A DNA stretch of 53,253 nucleotides. Origin: an uncultured Acinetobacter sp. Lineage in GTDB: Bacteria; Pseudomonadota; Gammaproteobacteria; Pseudomonadales; Moraxellaceae. Below the pieces are notes generated by a model. The model did no database searches. It had not been told where the DNA came from and saw nothing but the letters and a program-made list of their open reading frames with translations. The number at the start of each line of letters is the position of its first letter. The stretch's first letter is position 1. The stretch is from positions 1-53,253 of the forward strand of contig NZ_CANQLZ010000014.1 in NCBI RefSeq assembly GCF_947624825.1, written 5' to 3'. The translations under genes and the position numbers were made by a program. This document shows positions 8,795 to 18,221 of this stretch, piece after piece.

Positions 8795-10333
8795 TTACGC
8801 TTCTTTTACGCCAGTTAAATCCACTGAGGCTGCATCAATATTGACATCAATGTAACCATCTTTTTTGTTTTTCGCGCTATCGCTACGGTTTTGTTGCAAG
8901 TTGTCTAAGTACGCGTCATCAATGTCACCGGTGACATAAACGCCATCAAATACCGAACAGTCAAACTCTTGTACTGCTGGTACTTTTTTCGTACGAATTG
9001 CAATTTTTAGATCTTCTAAATCTTGGAAGATTAAACGATCAGCGCCAATAATGTCACGAATCTCTTCAACACTACGATTCGATGCAATCAGCTCTGACTT
9101 CACTGGCATATCAATACCATACACGTTTGGATATTTCACCATTGGTGCAGCAGATGCAAAGAAAACCTTCTTCGCGCCTGAATCTCGTGCCATTTGGATA
9201 ATTTCATTACACGTGGTACCACGTACAATCGAATCATCTACAAGCAGAACATTTTTACCACGGAACTCAAGCTCTACAGGGTTAAGCTTTTGACGCACTG
9301 ATTTTTCACGCAATTGCTGACCCGGCATAATGAAAGTACGACCGATATAACGGTTTTTCATAAAGCCTTCGCGGAATTTAACCCCAAGCGTATTGGCCAA
9401 CTCTAATGCTGAAGTACGTGAAGTGTCTGGAATTGGAATCACCACGTCGATGTCGTGCTCTTCACCCCACTCACGTAGGATTTTTTGTGCCAATTGCTCG
9501 CCCATTTTAAGACGTGCTTTATACACTGAAATCCCATCAATAATGGCATCTGGACGCGCAAAGTATACGTATTCAAAAATACATGGGCTATATTTTGGTG
9601 CAGCAGCACATTGACGGCTAAACAAATTGCCATCCATGTCAATGAAAATTGCTTCACCCGGTTCGATATCACGCTCAACTTTAAAACCAAGCGCGGTAAT
9701 AGCCACTGATTCAGAAGCAATGATATATTCCATACCTTGTTCTGTTTCACGCGAACCATAAATCAATGGGCGAATACCGTTTGGATCACGAAAACCCACC
9801 AAACCTTGGTTGGTAATCATGCTCACCACAGCATAACCACCACGGCAACGCTCATGTACACGACCAATCACATGGAAGATATCATCTGCCACTGGGCTTA
9901 ATTTGCCGAGCTTTTGTAATTCGTGCGCTAACACGTTAAGTAATACTTCAGAGTCTGAATTGGTGTTCATATGACGTAAGTCAGTTTTGAACAAGTCATC
10001 ATGAATTTCTTCAGCGTTGGTCAGGTTACCATTGTGTGCAAGGGTAATCCCGTATGGAGAGTTTACATAAAATGGCTGTGCTTCTGCACTGCTTGACGAA
10101 CCGGCTGTTGGGTAACGCACATGACCGATGCCATAGTTCCCTTGTAAAGCGCGCATATGACGTGTATGAAATACATCACGTACCATGCCGGTGTCTTTAC
10201 GTAAGAAGAGACGACCTTCGTGACAAGTGACGATCCCGGCAGCATCTTGTCCACGATGTTGTAACATCGTTAATGCATCAAACAACATTTGGTTAACCGC
10301 TGTTTTACCAGCAATACCAACAACTCCACACAT
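8795..10333 (-). CDS. purF: Amidophosphoribosyltransferase
   Basis: PurF makes 5-phosphoribosylamine from PRPP and glutamine, the committed step of purine synthesis. The 512-residue length is usual. The N-terminus MCGVVGI gives the catalytic Cys2 of the Ntn-type glutaminase without a propeptide. [19 protein letters not shown] and the glutaminase NSDSEVLLN follow. The C-terminal PRTase domain shows the PRPP loop [13 protein letters not shown] and the interdomain [17 protein letters not shown] lies before the ATG. It follows cvpA by 24 bases in the same order as the E. coli cvpA-purF operon. No PurR-like operator was recognised. Confidence 0.97.
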   Translation of the reverse strand: MCGVVGIAGKTAVNQMLFDALTMLQHRGQDAAGIVTCHEGRLFLRKDTGMVRDVFHTRHMRALQGNYGIGHVRYPTAGSSSSAEAQPFYVNSPYGITLAHNGNLTNAEEIHDDLFKTDLRHMNTNSDSEVLLNVLAHELQKLGKLSPVADDIFHVIGRVHERCRGGYAVVSMITNQGLVGFRDPNGIRPLIYGSRETEQGMEYIIASESVAITALGFKVERDIEPGEAIFIDMDGNLFSRQCAAAPKYSPCIFEYVYFARPDAIIDGISVYKARLKMGEQLAQKILREWGEEHDIDVVIPIPDTSRTSALELANTLGVKFREGFMKNRYIGRTFIMPGQQLREKSVRQKLNPVELEFRGKNVLLVDDSIVRGTTCNEIIQMARDSGAKKVFFASAAPMVKYPNVYGIDMPVKSELIASNRSVEEIRDIIGADRLIFQDLEDLKIAIRTKKVPAVQEFDCSVFDGVYVTGDIDDAYLDNLQQNRSDSAKNKKDGYIDVNIDAASVDLTGVKEA

Positions 10334-10357
10334 AGCAACCTCGCAGACAAGCTAGGA

Positions 10358-10912
10358 TTAATTAAAAGGGTTTTTCGTTGCAGCCTCTGAACGCTGTGGT
10401 TCAGAAGATAAAGAAGATGTATCTTCTTCAAAATGTTGTTTTGCCTCTGTGACGACTTTCTTTGATTGCTCGGTCGCCCATGGGGCATAAGGTAATAGGG
10501 TGTGTACCCAAGTTGAGCGCTGCCAAAGTGGCGAACTGCCCACCCAAGGTGACACGGTCTGTAGCAAAATTAAAATAACCAAAAAAGCTTTTGCAGTACC
10601 AAACGCAGCACCAGCTAAACGATTGAGCGGACCAAGTTTTAAGCGATTTAAAATACGTTGTAAAAAACCACTTAAACACCACGTCACAATCATCACTGCC
10701 ACAACCAACAAAGCAAAGGCACTGACTTTTTGTACAACTGGATCATTAAACATGGTCAACATTGGGGCAAGGCTTGCGGCATATTTTATGGCAACAAAAA
10801 AAGCTACCAGCCAACCAAACAAATTGGCAAATGCCTGTATAAAGCCTTGTCGCAAGCCATTTAAACCACTGATCAACACCACAATCAACAGTACAATGTC
10901 CAATCCATTCAT
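10358..10912 (-). CDS. cvpA: CvpA family inner-membrane protein
   Basis: CvpA is an inner-membrane protein needed for colicin V production in E. coli, with envelope-stress links; its molecular role is unsettled. This one has about 184 residues, begins MNGLDIVLLIVVLISGLNG and has four hydrophobic segments, including GWLVAFFVAIKYAASL and FALLVVAVMIVTWCLSGFL. The C-terminal tail of about 40 residues is polar. I prefer the ATG at 10912 over a TTG two codons earlier, because it matches the family N-terminus. It starts 6 bases after pyrD stops, with its ribosome site inside pyrD, implying translational coupling. Confidence 0.93.
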   Translation of the reverse strand: MNGLDIVLLIVVLISGLNGLRQGFIQAFANLFGWLVAFFVAIKYAASLAPMLTMFNDPVVQKVSAFALLVVAVMIVTWCLSGFLQRILNRLKLGPLNRLAGAAFGTAKAFLVILILLQTVSPWVGSSPLWQRSTWVHTLLPYAPWATEQSKKVVTEAKQHFEEDTSSLSSEPQRSEAATKNPFN

Positions 10913-10918
10913 ATGCAA

Positions 10919-11920
10919 TTACAGCGCAGCAACACACTGCGGAATAAGTTTCGGTCCTGTATAGATGAGGCCACTATACACTTGTACAAGGCTGGCACCG
11001 GCATCTTTTTTGGCTTTGGCATGTTCACCCGTTAAAATTCCACCCACACCAATTAAAGGGATCTGACCTTTAAGTGCTTGTGAAAACGCAGCTAAGCATG
11101 CGGTACTTTTTTCAAAAACAGGTGCACCGGATAAACCACCAGCTTCTTCAGCAAATTCTAGACCTTCTACACCTTCACGCGACAAGGTGGTATTGGTCAC
11201 AATCAGACCGTCAAATTTAAATTGGATCAATTGCGCGGCAATAAACTGAATGTCTTCAGCTTCTAAATCTGGCGCGACTTTTAAAACAATTGGCACGTAA
11301 TGTTGGTGCTCTTGTGCCAATCCAAGCTGACGATTTTTTAAAGTTTCAAGCAATTCAGTTAAGGCATCACCGCTTTGCAAACTACGTAAGTTTTTTGTAT
11401 TGGGTGAAGAAATATTGACAGTAATATAAGAGGCGTAGTTATAAACTTTTTCTAAACAAATTAAATAATCATCAACAGCTTTTTCAACCGGCGTATCGGC
11501 ATTTTTACCAATATTAATCCCTAACACACCTTTAAACTTGGCCGCTTTTACGTTTTCAACCAATTGGTCTACACCATCATTATTAAACCCCATACGGTTA
11601 ATAATGGCATTGGCTTTTGGTAAACGGAACAAACGTGGGTGTGGATTGCCGGCTTGTGGACGTGGGGTAATGGTTCCAATTTCAATAAAACCAAAACCCA
11701 AAGCAGCTAAGGCATCAATATAAGCGCCATTTTTGTCTAAACCGGCAGCAAGTCCTACCGCATTAGGAAATTCAATTCCCATACAGGTAACCGGTTTATG
11801 CTCGACATTTTGACGCATCAGCCCCATAGCATGGGCTGATTTTAATAAGGATAATGTGAGCTCATGTGCACGCTCCGGTGCGAAAGAAAACAACAGAGGG
11901 CGGGCAAGAGAATACAACAT
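10919..11920 (-). CDS. pyrD: Quinone-dependent dihydroorotate dehydrogenase (class 2)
   Basis: Oxidises dihydroorotate to orotate in pyrimidine synthesis, passing electrons through FMN to membrane quinone. The 333-residue length and the amphipathic N-terminal helix [27 protein letters not shown] segment, which docks on the membrane, identify class 2. [20 protein letters not shown], the catalytic-base serine region [20 protein letters not shown] and the FMN phosphate motif [12 protein letters not shown] are present. It heads an operon with cvpA and purF, joining one pyrimidine and one purine gene in a single transcript. A perfect -10 hexamer lies about 35 bases upstream. Confidence 0.97.
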   Translation of the reverse strand: MLYSLARPLLFSFAPERAHELTLSLLKSAHAMGLMRQNVEHKPVTCMGIEFPNAVGLAAGLDKNGAYIDALAALGFGFIEIGTITPRPQAGNPHPRLFRLPKANAIINRMGFNNDGVDQLVENVKAAKFKGVLGINIGKNADTPVEKAVDDYLICLEKVYNYASYITVNISSPNTKNLRSLQSGDALTELLETLKNRQLGLAQEHQHYVPIVLKVAPDLEAEDIQFIAAQLIQFKFDGLIVTNTTLSREGVEGLEFAEEAGGLSGAPVFEKSTACLAAFSQALKGQIPLIGVGGILTGEHAKAKKDAGASLVQVYSGLIYTGPKLIPQCVAAL

Positions 11921-11953
11921 ATCTACAAAAGTCTACAGCTTTTAAGTCGCCGT

Positions 11954-11985
11954 ATTATAGGCATGGATTTTAGAAAAAACCATGC
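11954..11985 (-). promoter_or_regulatory. Putative pyrD promoter with adjacent hairpin
   Basis: On the minus strand a perfect TATAAT (11954-11959) sits about 35 bases before the pyrD ATG. The bases just upstream form an inverted repeat, GCATGG(11961-11966)...CCATGC, with a weak -35 inside it. The repeat could also act as the 3'-end hairpin of gspM, although no T-run follows. Confidence 0.45.
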
Positions 11986-12009
11986 TTTGCAGATGTTTAT
12001 TTTTACCAT

Positions 12010-12468
12010 CTAAGCCACTAACGCTGTTAATTTAAGCGTCTGCCCCTCTTCAAGCAATTGAATCTTTTTTAGATTTAAACCGTCTTTGGCCATCTGAGTT
12101 AAAAGATTAGCAAGTACAGCGTACTCAGCATGCATCACAACAATTTGAATCTGCTCACCTTGTTGCGAGACACTTAAACTTAAGCCTTGCTGCTGACCCA
12201 AACGTTGAATTTTTTCACTTGCTGACAATTGCTGATCTTGTGCAGCTTTCATGGTGACAGCATGACTTTGCATCCACACCATTTGATCTTTTAATTCATT
12301 GACGCGTTGTTGCTCACGCTCGGCCGCTTGATGCATGCTCCATAAAGCACTGCCCAATAGTGTAATTGTCACAAAAACTACGCTGACCATTACCATGACT
12401 CTTTCACGCACAGATAAACGCGCTAAAGCTGTGTCGCATTGTTGTTGAAACTGTGTCCATAATTGCAT
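12010..12468 (-). CDS. gspM: Type II secretion system protein GspM
   Basis: GspM is an inner-membrane part of the type II secretion assembly platform and partners GspL. The 152-residue protein has the family plan: a short cytoplasmic N-terminus with LARLSVRERVMV, one transmembrane helix at about residues 26-45, then a coiled-coil stretch (AEREQQRVNELKDQMVWMQS) and a small periplasmic ferredoxin-like domain. The ATG overlaps the last base of the gspL stop codon (TAATG), so translation is coupled. Other gsp genes are not in the window, matching the scattered T2SS loci of Acinetobacter. Confidence 0.9.
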   Translation of the reverse strand: MQLWTQFQQQCDTALARLSVRERVMVMVSVVFVTITLLGSALWSMHQAAEREQQRVNELKDQMVWMQSHAVTMKAAQDQQLSASEKIQRLGQQQGLSLSVSQQGEQIQIVVMHAEYAVLANLLTQMAKDGLNLKKIQLLEEGQTLKLTALVA

Positions 12469-13607
12469 TATTGAATACTCAACTGTCCAAGTACAGCATT
12501 GCCTTGGCTGCTGATATTGCCAAGCTGTACTTTAAAACCTTGTTTACCCAACTGCTCACTCAGCTGTTGCAAGTTTTGACTTGAACCTGCGCTAAGCGCT
12601 AGATTTAAACCTTGTTCGTCGTAGTTCAGTTGCTGTGCCACCACTTGATGTTGCATTAAGATCGGTGCGACACGACTAATTAAAGTTAAAGCTTCGGTGT
12701 CACCACTTTGATTTAAGCGCAGTTGGCTTTCAAATTGGCTTTTTAGATTTTGCTCACTGACCCGACTGTTTGCCCCAAACCAAGCTTTATATTGCTCAAC
12801 GGCTTGCTGTGCGGTTTGTTCGGCCACTTGTTTGGCTTGATACCAACGCAATCCATCGACAGCCACTTGCGTCACTAAAACTGCTGCCATTAAGCCGGCA
12901 CACATTCCCCAATACCCACTCGCTTTATGCTGTGCTTTAACAGGGGTAAGCATATTCCACACATGCCGCTGTGGTTGTTTGAGCCAATCAAAGTTGATAT
13001 CTAAAAGTTGATATTGTGCTTGGATTTTGCTCGCAGCTATGGCCTGTAGATGGTCTGCATGCAGACCCATGCAGCTATATTCACGTGCGTCATCTTGATA
13101 ATCTAAATAGATATTTAAATCATCAATAGAACCGCCGCTATAGCAACTTTCACGCACCAAAAGACGTCCTGAAAATGCCAATAATTGGGTTTGGTTAGAT
13201 GCAGGCTCAGGCACAAGTAAAAAATCAGGCAATAAAGCCTGTACTTGAATAGGCAGTAGGCTTAAAGCATGTTGCATGGTTTCAAGTGTGGTTTTAGCAA
13301 TTGCCATTAAATACAGCTGATCGGGTTGCACAAAATGCTGTTTGACCAACATGGCATCTAAAGGCAGCACCACATATTCTTCGAGCAAATAACTTGCTCC
13401 CACTACACCTAACTGTTTGTAGTGAGATTTGCTCATCTGCTGTTGTAACAATTGCACATGGCGACTTGGAAAGTACACCACTGCTGCTTGCCCTTGATAA
13501 ACACTCAGCTCACGAATCAATTGCTCTAAGGCAATTGCTTGTGACCACTGTCCATCTTGCGACCAATGCCATAGTCCATCATTTTCCGGCATCCATATAT
13601 GCAACAT
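12468..13607 (-). CDS. gspL: Type II secretion system protein GspL
   Basis: GspL connects the cytoplasmic ATPase GspE with the inner-membrane platform. The 379-residue protein has an N-terminal actin-like cytoplasmic domain (LHIWMPENDGLWHW through to about residue 215, including LLPDFLLVP), one transmembrane helix near residues 230-250 (GMCAGLMAAVLVTQVAV) and a periplasmic GspL C-terminal domain. I chose the ATG at 13607 instead of the TTG before it; AAGGCG, within the sixA stop region, is its ribosome site. It is coupled to sixA upstream and to gspM downstream. Confidence 0.9.
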   Translation of the reverse strand: MLHIWMPENDGLWHWSQDGQWSQAIALEQLIRELSVYQGQAAVVYFPSRHVQLLQQQMSKSHYKQLGVVGASYLLEEYVVLPLDAMLVKQHFVQPDQLYLMAIAKTTLETMQHALSLLPIQVQALLPDFLLVPEPASNQTQLLAFSGRLLVRESCYSGGSIDDLNIYLDYQDDAREYSCMGLHADHLQAIAASKIQAQYQLLDINFDWLKQPQRHVWNMLTPVKAQHKASGYWGMCAGLMAAVLVTQVAVDGLRWYQAKQVAEQTAQQAVEQYKAWFGANSRVSEQNLKSQFESQLRLNQSGDTEALTLISRVAPILMQHQVVAQQLNYDEQGLNLALSAGSSQNLQQLSEQLGKQGFKVQLGNISSQGNAVLGQLSIQ

Positions 13608-13617
13608 CAATTTCGCC

Positions 13618-14073
13618 TTATGCCTGTGGAATAAATTGCTGCGTACGGGTTGAGAGTCCTGCTGCGATTACCGCTTGCTCATAGACCCGCGCCTCTGCCA
13701 ATTGAAAAGCATGAAACGGCTGTTGCAGTAAAATTTGTTCCATATAGGCCACCACATTCATATGGCACACCACCGCAATTGATTCATACGGTAAATGTGA
13801 CAACCACTCGATGGCTACTTTTGCATCATCTTCAGGTTTAATAGCATCACATACCACCACAGGTACATTTGGAAAATAAGTTTGCAAATAAGCTAAGGTT
13901 TGCTGCGCACGAACTAACGGACTCACCACAAATACTTCAGGCTGAATCCATGTATGGATTGCAGCAGCGGTTTCTTGTGCTTGTGTGTGACCACGTTCGG
14001 TTAGGGCACGTTTTTCATCAGGTTCATGTTGTGCAGGATGTGCTTCGCCGTGGCGTACTAAAGTCAGTTGCAT
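13618..14073 (-). CDS. sixA: Phosphohistidine phosphatase SixA
   Basis: SixA is a small histidine-phosphatase-superfamily enzyme that removes phosphate from phosphohistidine; in E. coli it acts on the nitrogen-related PTS protein NPr. The 151-residue protein starts MQLTLVRHGEAHP, the RHG motif with the nucleophilic His8, followed by RALTERGHTQAQETA, SPLVRAQQTL and VCHMNVV, which supplies the second catalytic histidine. It lies 60 bases after gpsA and 10 bases before gspL in one direction. Which phosphoprotein it targets in this organism cannot be read from the sequence. Confidence 0.93.
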   Translation of the reverse strand: MQLTLVRHGEAHPAQHEPDEKRALTERGHTQAQETAAAIHTWIQPEVFVVSPLVRAQQTLAYLQTYFPNVPVVVCDAIKPEDDAKVAIEWLSHLPYESIAVVCHMNVVAYMEQILLQQPFHAFQLAEARVYEQAVIAAGLSTRTQQFIPQA

Positions 14074-14133
14074 GCAAAATTCCTTTTATTTTTCATTGTG
14101 CTTAAGTGTATAACGCAAATATGACCATCTGAT

Positions 14134-15207
14134 TTAAACCGCATAATGCGGTAAAACAAACTCAACATCGCTGCGTTGTCCGGTCTTCATCATCGACACT
14201 GCCACACTCAAAGGTGGTGCACCTTCAAAGACTACGGCATACAAAGCTGCGGTGATTGGCATATAAACATCTAACTCTTCAGCGCGTTTACGCACCTGAA
14301 TAATAGTATTAATGCCTTCTGCGGTTTGACCAAGCTCTGTGGTGGCTTGTTCTAAGGTTTTACCTTTGCCTAACGCATAACCAACTTGATAATTGCGACT
14401 TAACGGACTATTACAGGTGGCAAATAAGTCACCCACGCCAGATAAACCTAAGAAGGTTAAGGGATTAGCACCCAATTTAACTGCAAAACGGCTCATTTCT
14501 GCCAAAGCACGGGTCAGCAACATACTTTTGGTGTTTTCACCCACGTTATAGGCTGCTGCAATGCCCATGGCCACGGCATAGATATTTTTAAGCGCACCGC
14601 CCAATTCCACACCATGTACATCATCACTGGCAAAGACACGAAATAAAGCACTGTGCAAGGCTTGTTGTACCGCATAACGTACCAATTCAGATTGACTGGC
14701 AATCACGGTGCCGGCCGGCTGTCCTGCCACAATTTCTTTCGCTAAATTAGGACCTGACAGCACCCCATACGGCACTTCTGGCAATTCAGCACGGATAATA
14801 TCACTCATAAAGCTAAAGCTTTGCGCTTCAATGCCTTTGGTTAAAGAGATAACTGCCTGCGAGGTAATAAAAGGTTTAATTTGCTGCAAGACACTACGAA
14901 AAGAATGGCTTGGAATTGCCACCAAAATAATATCGCGATCACGTACTGCCGTTTGTAAATCCGACTCAGCACGTAAATTTTGCTCTAAGACAAAATCAGG
15001 CAAATAGTGCTGATTCAAATGCGTTTGGTTAATGGCATCCGCCACATCCGGATTACGAATCCAAATCATGGTATCGCAGCCATTACGTGCCGCGGTATTG
15101 GCCATGGCAGTCCCAAAACTTCCCCCACCCAACACTGTCACTCGCAATGCAGTTTTAGGATTGGTTGCCACAGGATCAAGCAAGTCGGTAAATTTTAATT
15201 CACTCAT
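14134..15207 (-). CDS. gpsA: NAD(P)H-dependent glycerol-3-phosphate dehydrogenase
   Basis: Reduces dihydroxyacetone phosphate to sn-glycerol 3-phosphate, the backbone for phospholipid synthesis. The 357-residue protein has a GlyGly-type Rossmann motif VLGGGSFGTAMANTAARNG near residues 25-43, the ISLTKGIE segment, LSGPNLAKEI, the catalytic-lysine region GALKNIYAVAMGIA and RALAEMSRF, then LSGVGDLFATCNSPLSRNYQ. The extra N-terminal about 20 residues before the Rossmann fold are usual in Acinetobacter. A clear AGGA precedes the ATG. It starts 9 bases after the nitroreductase gene and appears to be part of the nitroreductase-gpsA-sixA-gspL-gspM transcript. Confidence 0.97.
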   Translation of the reverse strand: MSELKFTDLLDPVATNPKTALRVTVLGGGSFGTAMANTAARNGCDTMIWIRNPDVADAINQTHLNQHYLPDFVLEQNLRAESDLQTAVRDRDIILVAIPSHSFRSVLQQIKPFITSQAVISLTKGIEAQSFSFMSDIIRAELPEVPYGVLSGPNLAKEIVAGQPAGTVIASQSELVRYAVQQALHSALFRVFASDDVHGVELGGALKNIYAVAMGIAAAYNVGENTKSMLLTRALAEMSRFAVKLGANPLTFLGLSGVGDLFATCNSPLSRNYQVGYALGKGKTLEQATTELGQTAEGINTIIQVRKRAEELDVYMPITAALYAVVFEGAPPLSVAVSMMKTGQRSDVEFVLPHYAV

Positions 15208-15216
15208 AATACAGTC

Positions 15217-15795
15217 CTATTTTGCTTGCCAAGTGCTGACATAATCGCTTATCACCACAGGCTGACGTGGTGCAATACTTTTGGCTGCGCTGCCAATATA
15301 AATAATTCCTGAAATCAAATCAGTCGGTTTTAAACCCAAACTGGTTTTAAAATGCTTAGATTCAATCACCGCGCCACTGCGCCACATGGTGGCAAAACCT
15401 TGGGCTTGTAAGGACAATAGAAAGTTTTGGATCGCAGCCCCTGAACTTAAAGTTTGTTCAAAATGTGGCACTTTAGGATGATCCTGAAACTCAGTTAATG
15501 CCAACACCAATAAAGGCGCACGAAACGGATGATTCTTGACGCGTTCAATCTGTGCGGCCTCACTTTCACCTAAATCAGTTAAGGCTTGTGACAATAGCTC
15601 ACCAAATGCTGCACGCTGTTCAGGTTCAATCACCACAAAACGCGTTGGCTTTAGACGATGATGATCAGGTGCAGTCAAAGCTGCGGCAAAGGTTTGTTGT
15701 AATTGTTGTGCATTCGGCGCAGGCTCAATCAACTGTCCAATCGACTGGCGTTGGTGCATATTTTGATGAATTAAATCTTGGGTTGAGTCTGTCAT
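15217..15795 (-). CDS. Nitroreductase family protein (YdjA-like)
   Basis: A 192-residue FMN flavoprotein of the compact nitroreductase group represented by E. coli YdjA. It starts with IHQNMHQRQSIGQLIEPAP, has HHRLKPTRFVVIEPEQR, the dimer and flavin region LSSGAAIQNFLLSLQAQGFATMWRSG, and ends with IIYIGSAA. Such enzymes reduce nitroaromatics or quinones with NAD(P)H in vitro; the physiological substrate is unknown. It is the first gene of the minus-strand operon that includes gpsA. Confidence 0.88.
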   Translation of the reverse strand: MTDSTQDLIHQNMHQRQSIGQLIEPAPNAQQLQQTFAAALTAPDHHRLKPTRFVVIEPEQRAAFGELLSQALTDLGESEAAQIERVKNHPFRAPLLVLALTEFQDHPKVPHFEQTLSSGAAIQNFLLSLQAQGFATMWRSGAVIESKHFKTSLGLKPTDLISGIIYIGSAAKSIAPRQPVVISDYVSTWQAK

Positions 15796-15978
15796 TGCAG
15801 CTTAAAGTCTATGTTTCTAACCAATCTTTTAAGATTAGCATAAACTGATAAATTTACTCTATGTTTCGCGTTACTGTTTTATATTGTCTAAGGTGCTATT
15901 GCAATTTCTATACAAGCGCTTGCCTGTGATTGAGATATTTTATGCTGCAATACGCTTTTACATAAAAAAGGATAACTC

Positions 15979-16353
15979 ATGAAATTTGCTACACTCTGTG
16001 TAACGGCCACTGCCCTTGTGTTAAGCGCATGTGCCTCGCAACCGACCACCTCACTTGCCATTCAAAATATCAACAATGAATATGAAGTGACAGGCTTAGG
16101 TAAAAGCCAAGTCATCGCTAAAAACAATGCCATTGCGGCAGCCAATAAAACCTGTGGCAGTAAAGCCGCGCCCATTTTAGTCAATGAAAAGAGCAACTAT
16201 AACGGTGCCTTTAAAGGTGTGGTGAATGAAAAAACCGGTCAAGTCATTCAAGCCGCAGCTGATGTGATTGGTGGCCTAGGTGGTAAAAGTGTAGGCTTAT
16301 CACGCGATGATGATTACCAAACTGTGCTGACTTTTAAATGTGTCAAACAATAA
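15979..16353 (+). CDS. Small lipoprotein of unknown function
   Basis: A 124-residue predicted lipoprotein: signal peptide with lipobox LSAC giving Cys18 as the acylated residue, followed by ASQPTTS, so no Asp+2 retention signal and probably outer membrane. The mature part has YEVTGLGKSQVIAKNNAIAAANKTC, reminiscent of small lipoproteins in which an A..A...C helix is tied to a second cysteine (TFKC near the C-terminus). I cannot name a family with certainty. GGATAA precedes the ATG. It is a single gene ending at a shared terminator, divergent from the nitroreductase across a 183-base gap. Confidence 0.82.
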   Translation: MKFATLCVTATALVLSACASQPTTSLAIQNINNEYEVTGLGKSQVIAKNNAIAAANKTCGSKAAPILVNEKSNYNGAFKGVVNEKTGQVIQAAADVIGGLGGKSVGLSRDDDYQTVLTFKCVKQ

Positions 16354-16360
16354 AAGTATA

Positions 16361-16388
16361 AAAAAACCGCTCAATTGAGCGGTTTTTT
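16361..16388. terminator. Bidirectional terminator between the lipoprotein and helicase genes
   Basis: A perfect palindrome: A6-CCGCTCAA followed by TTGAGCGG-T6. It lies between the convergent stop codons and has A and T tracts on both sides. Confidence 0.9.
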
Positions 16389-16399
16389 ATCTGTTTAAC

Positions 16400-17551
16400 T
16401 TAGCAATAGCCGTCTAAACGTGTCAGCGGTAGTTTTTGACCAATGGCTTTTTCAATTTCAGGGAGATAAAACGCATCATCTTCTGATAAGAAACTAATAC
16501 TCACCCCACGTGTACCGGCACGACCTGTACGTCCAATACGGTGCACATAATCGTCTGATTGTTCCGGCAAGGTAAAGTTGACCACATGCGATACGCCATC
16601 GACATGAATACCACGACCTGCCACATCGGTGGCGATCATAATATGATGTTGACCATTTTTAAATTGATCGAGCATTTTCAGGCGCTTGTCTTGAGCAATC
16701 TCACCTGAGAGCATTACCACTTTATAACCATCTTGTTTTAAATGGTCATACAGTTTACGCACTTGGTCACGACGATTGGCAAAAATCATCACTTTTTCAA
16801 TCGGCTCATCACGTAAAATTTCTTGCAATAATTTATATTTATCTGATTTAGCCACCATATACACACGTTGCTCGACGTCTGCATTGGTTTTCTTTTCAGG
16901 TTCAATTTCTACAGTCACTGGTTCAAACAACCATTGCTGAGCAAGGTTTAACACATCATAGCTAAAAGTAGCTGAGAACATTAAAGTCTGACGTTGTTCT
17001 TTACGCGGTGAATAACGCACAATACGTTTCACCGATGGAATAAAACCCATGTCCAATAAGCGATCGGCTTCATCAATCACTAAAAATTCAATTTGATCTA
17101 GCCATACTTCTTTTTGTTCAACAAGGTCAATTAAACGACCCGGTGTTGCCACAATAATATCGACAAAATTGGCGTCAAGTTGCGCTTTTTGCTTTTCAAA
17201 GTCCACACCACCTAAGAGCGTCACCACATTTAAACCACAAAAGCGGGTTAATTCTTTGGCATCACTTTCAATTTGCAGCGCCAGTTCACGCGTTGGTGCT
17301 AAAATTAAAGCACGCGGCTCACCGCGGTAACGTTGTCCTTGTACTGGATTTTTAAGTAAATCATTGATGACACTTACTAAAAATGCGGCTGTTTTACCTG
17401 TACCGGTTTGTGCACGGCCAATCGCATCATGGCCTGCTAAAGTAAACTTTAAAACCTTTTCTTGAATTGGCGTCATAGAGGTGAAGCCAAGGGCATCAAT
17501 CGCCTGTTTCAATTGCGGATGGAGATTTAAGGTTTCAAAACCAGCTGACAT
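16400..17551 (-). CDS. rhlB: DEAD-box ATP-dependent RNA helicase, RhlB-like
   Basis: A 383-residue DEAD-box core without long tails. The Q motif (FTSMTPIQEKV), motif I AQTGTGKT at 47-54, Ia PTRELALQ, Ib TPGRLIDL, II DEAD, III SAT, IV VMIFANRRDQV, V ATDVAGRGIHVDGVSHVVNF and VI HRIGRTGRAG are all present. The spacing and the YRGEPRALILAPTRELA phrase resemble RhlB, the degradosome helicase. E. coli RhlB has an extra basic C-terminal tail, absent here, so assignment within the family is moderate. It is a single gene between two terminators, upstream of a cold-shock gene on the same strand. Confidence 0.88.
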   Translation of the reverse strand: MSAGFETLNLHPQLKQAIDALGFTSMTPIQEKVLKFTLAGHDAIGRAQTGTGKTAAFLVSVINDLLKNPVQGQRYRGEPRALILAPTRELALQIESDAKELTRFCGLNVVTLLGGVDFEKQKAQLDANFVDIIVATPGRLIDLVEQKEVWLDQIEFLVIDEADRLLDMGFIPSVKRIVRYSPRKEQRQTLMFSATFSYDVLNLAQQWLFEPVTVEIEPEKKTNADVEQRVYMVAKSDKYKLLQEILRDEPIEKVMIFANRRDQVRKLYDHLKQDGYKVVMLSGEIAQDKRLKMLDQFKNGQHHIMIATDVAGRGIHVDGVSHVVNFTLPEQSDDYVHRIGRTGRAGTRGVSISFLSEDDAFYLPEIEKAIGQKLPLTRLDGYC

Positions 17552-17599
17552 AGAGTTGCTCTAATTGAAAATGGACAAATTTAGACGATTATAAACAAA

Positions 17600-17627
17600 A
17601 AACGCCCCAATAGATATTGGAGCGTTT
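17600..17627 (-). terminator. Terminator of the cold-shock gene
   Basis: The arms AAACGC-CCAAT and ATTGG-GCGTTT contain one internal mismatch and close a loop of AGAT. On the minus strand a T-run follows, 20 bases beyond the csp stop codon. Confidence 0.8.
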
Positions 17628-17646
17628 CGACGTCAAGCAAAATCGC

Positions 17647-17859
17647 TTAGTCTAAAGGTTGTACTTCTTCCGCTTGGAAGCCTTTTTGACCTTTAACTAC
17701 GCTGAACTCAACACGTTGGCCGTCACGAAGTGAACGGTGGCCGTCGCCTTGAATTGCACGGAAGTGAACGAATACATCGTCGCCGCCGTTGCGTTGAATA
17801 AAGCCAAAGCCTTTAGTATCGTTAAACCACTTCACAACGCCTTGTTCACGAGCTGTCAT
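17647..17859 (-). CDS. CspA-family cold-shock protein
   Basis: A 70-residue single cold-shock domain that binds single-stranded RNA and DNA and melts mRNA structure. The RNP1 motif KGFGFIQ and RNP2 motif DVFVHF are intact, and [14 protein letters not shown] is the typical start. It ends in [15 protein letters not shown] lies nine bases before the ATG. Which paralogue it is (cold-induced or constitutive) cannot be decided from the sequence. The upstream gap is long enough for a structured leader, common for this family. Confidence 0.96.
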   Translation of the reverse strand: MTAREQGVVKWFNDTKGFGFIQRNGGDDVFVHFRAIQGDGHRSLRDGQRVEFSVVKGQKGFQAEEVQPLD

Positions 17860-18221
17860 AAGTTAATCCTCAATTTAGTTCTTTCAAAAGAAGGACCACC
17901 CGGTGTTGCAAACAGCAGAGCAAACAAGTTAAAAACATTTATTATTTCTAAGCTTGTAATCATTCTGTAAAACTATCAACAAAATCCCGGTACATCCACT
18001 TGTAGAGCGGTGTTTAAAACAATTTTTATTTGTTGTAATACATCCTCAACGGCATCGAGCTTATCATGGCTTATCTTTGATTGGTAGGTTTTTTTTGGAT
18101 TTATCTGGTTTCAAATTCAATTTTTTATTAAAAATATATCGGCAAAAAATGCTTTTAACTTGGGCTTTGAACGCAATTTTGTTAAGCTTTGCTTTAAATT
18201 TTTATTGATGTAAAGCTGTGT
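17860..18221. promoter_or_regulatory. Divergent intergenic region, csp leader and tusA promoter
   Basis: This 362-base gap separates the divergent csp and tusA-like genes. The part next to csp contains A/T-rich stretches and TTTACA-like elements on the minus strand that could drive csp with a leader of about 80-100 bases. The part next to tusA is very AT-rich (runs around 18100-18200) with TTGAAC near 18165 as a possible -35. I found no convincing paired hexamers, no conserved cold box that I can name, and no open frame. Confidence 0.4.

Noticed and set aside
10500..10964. 154-codon open frame on the plus strand opposite cvpA and the end of pyrD
   Set aside because: It is antisense to two well-recognised genes, with no ribosome site and no family signature; its composition follows from the shadow of the real frames.
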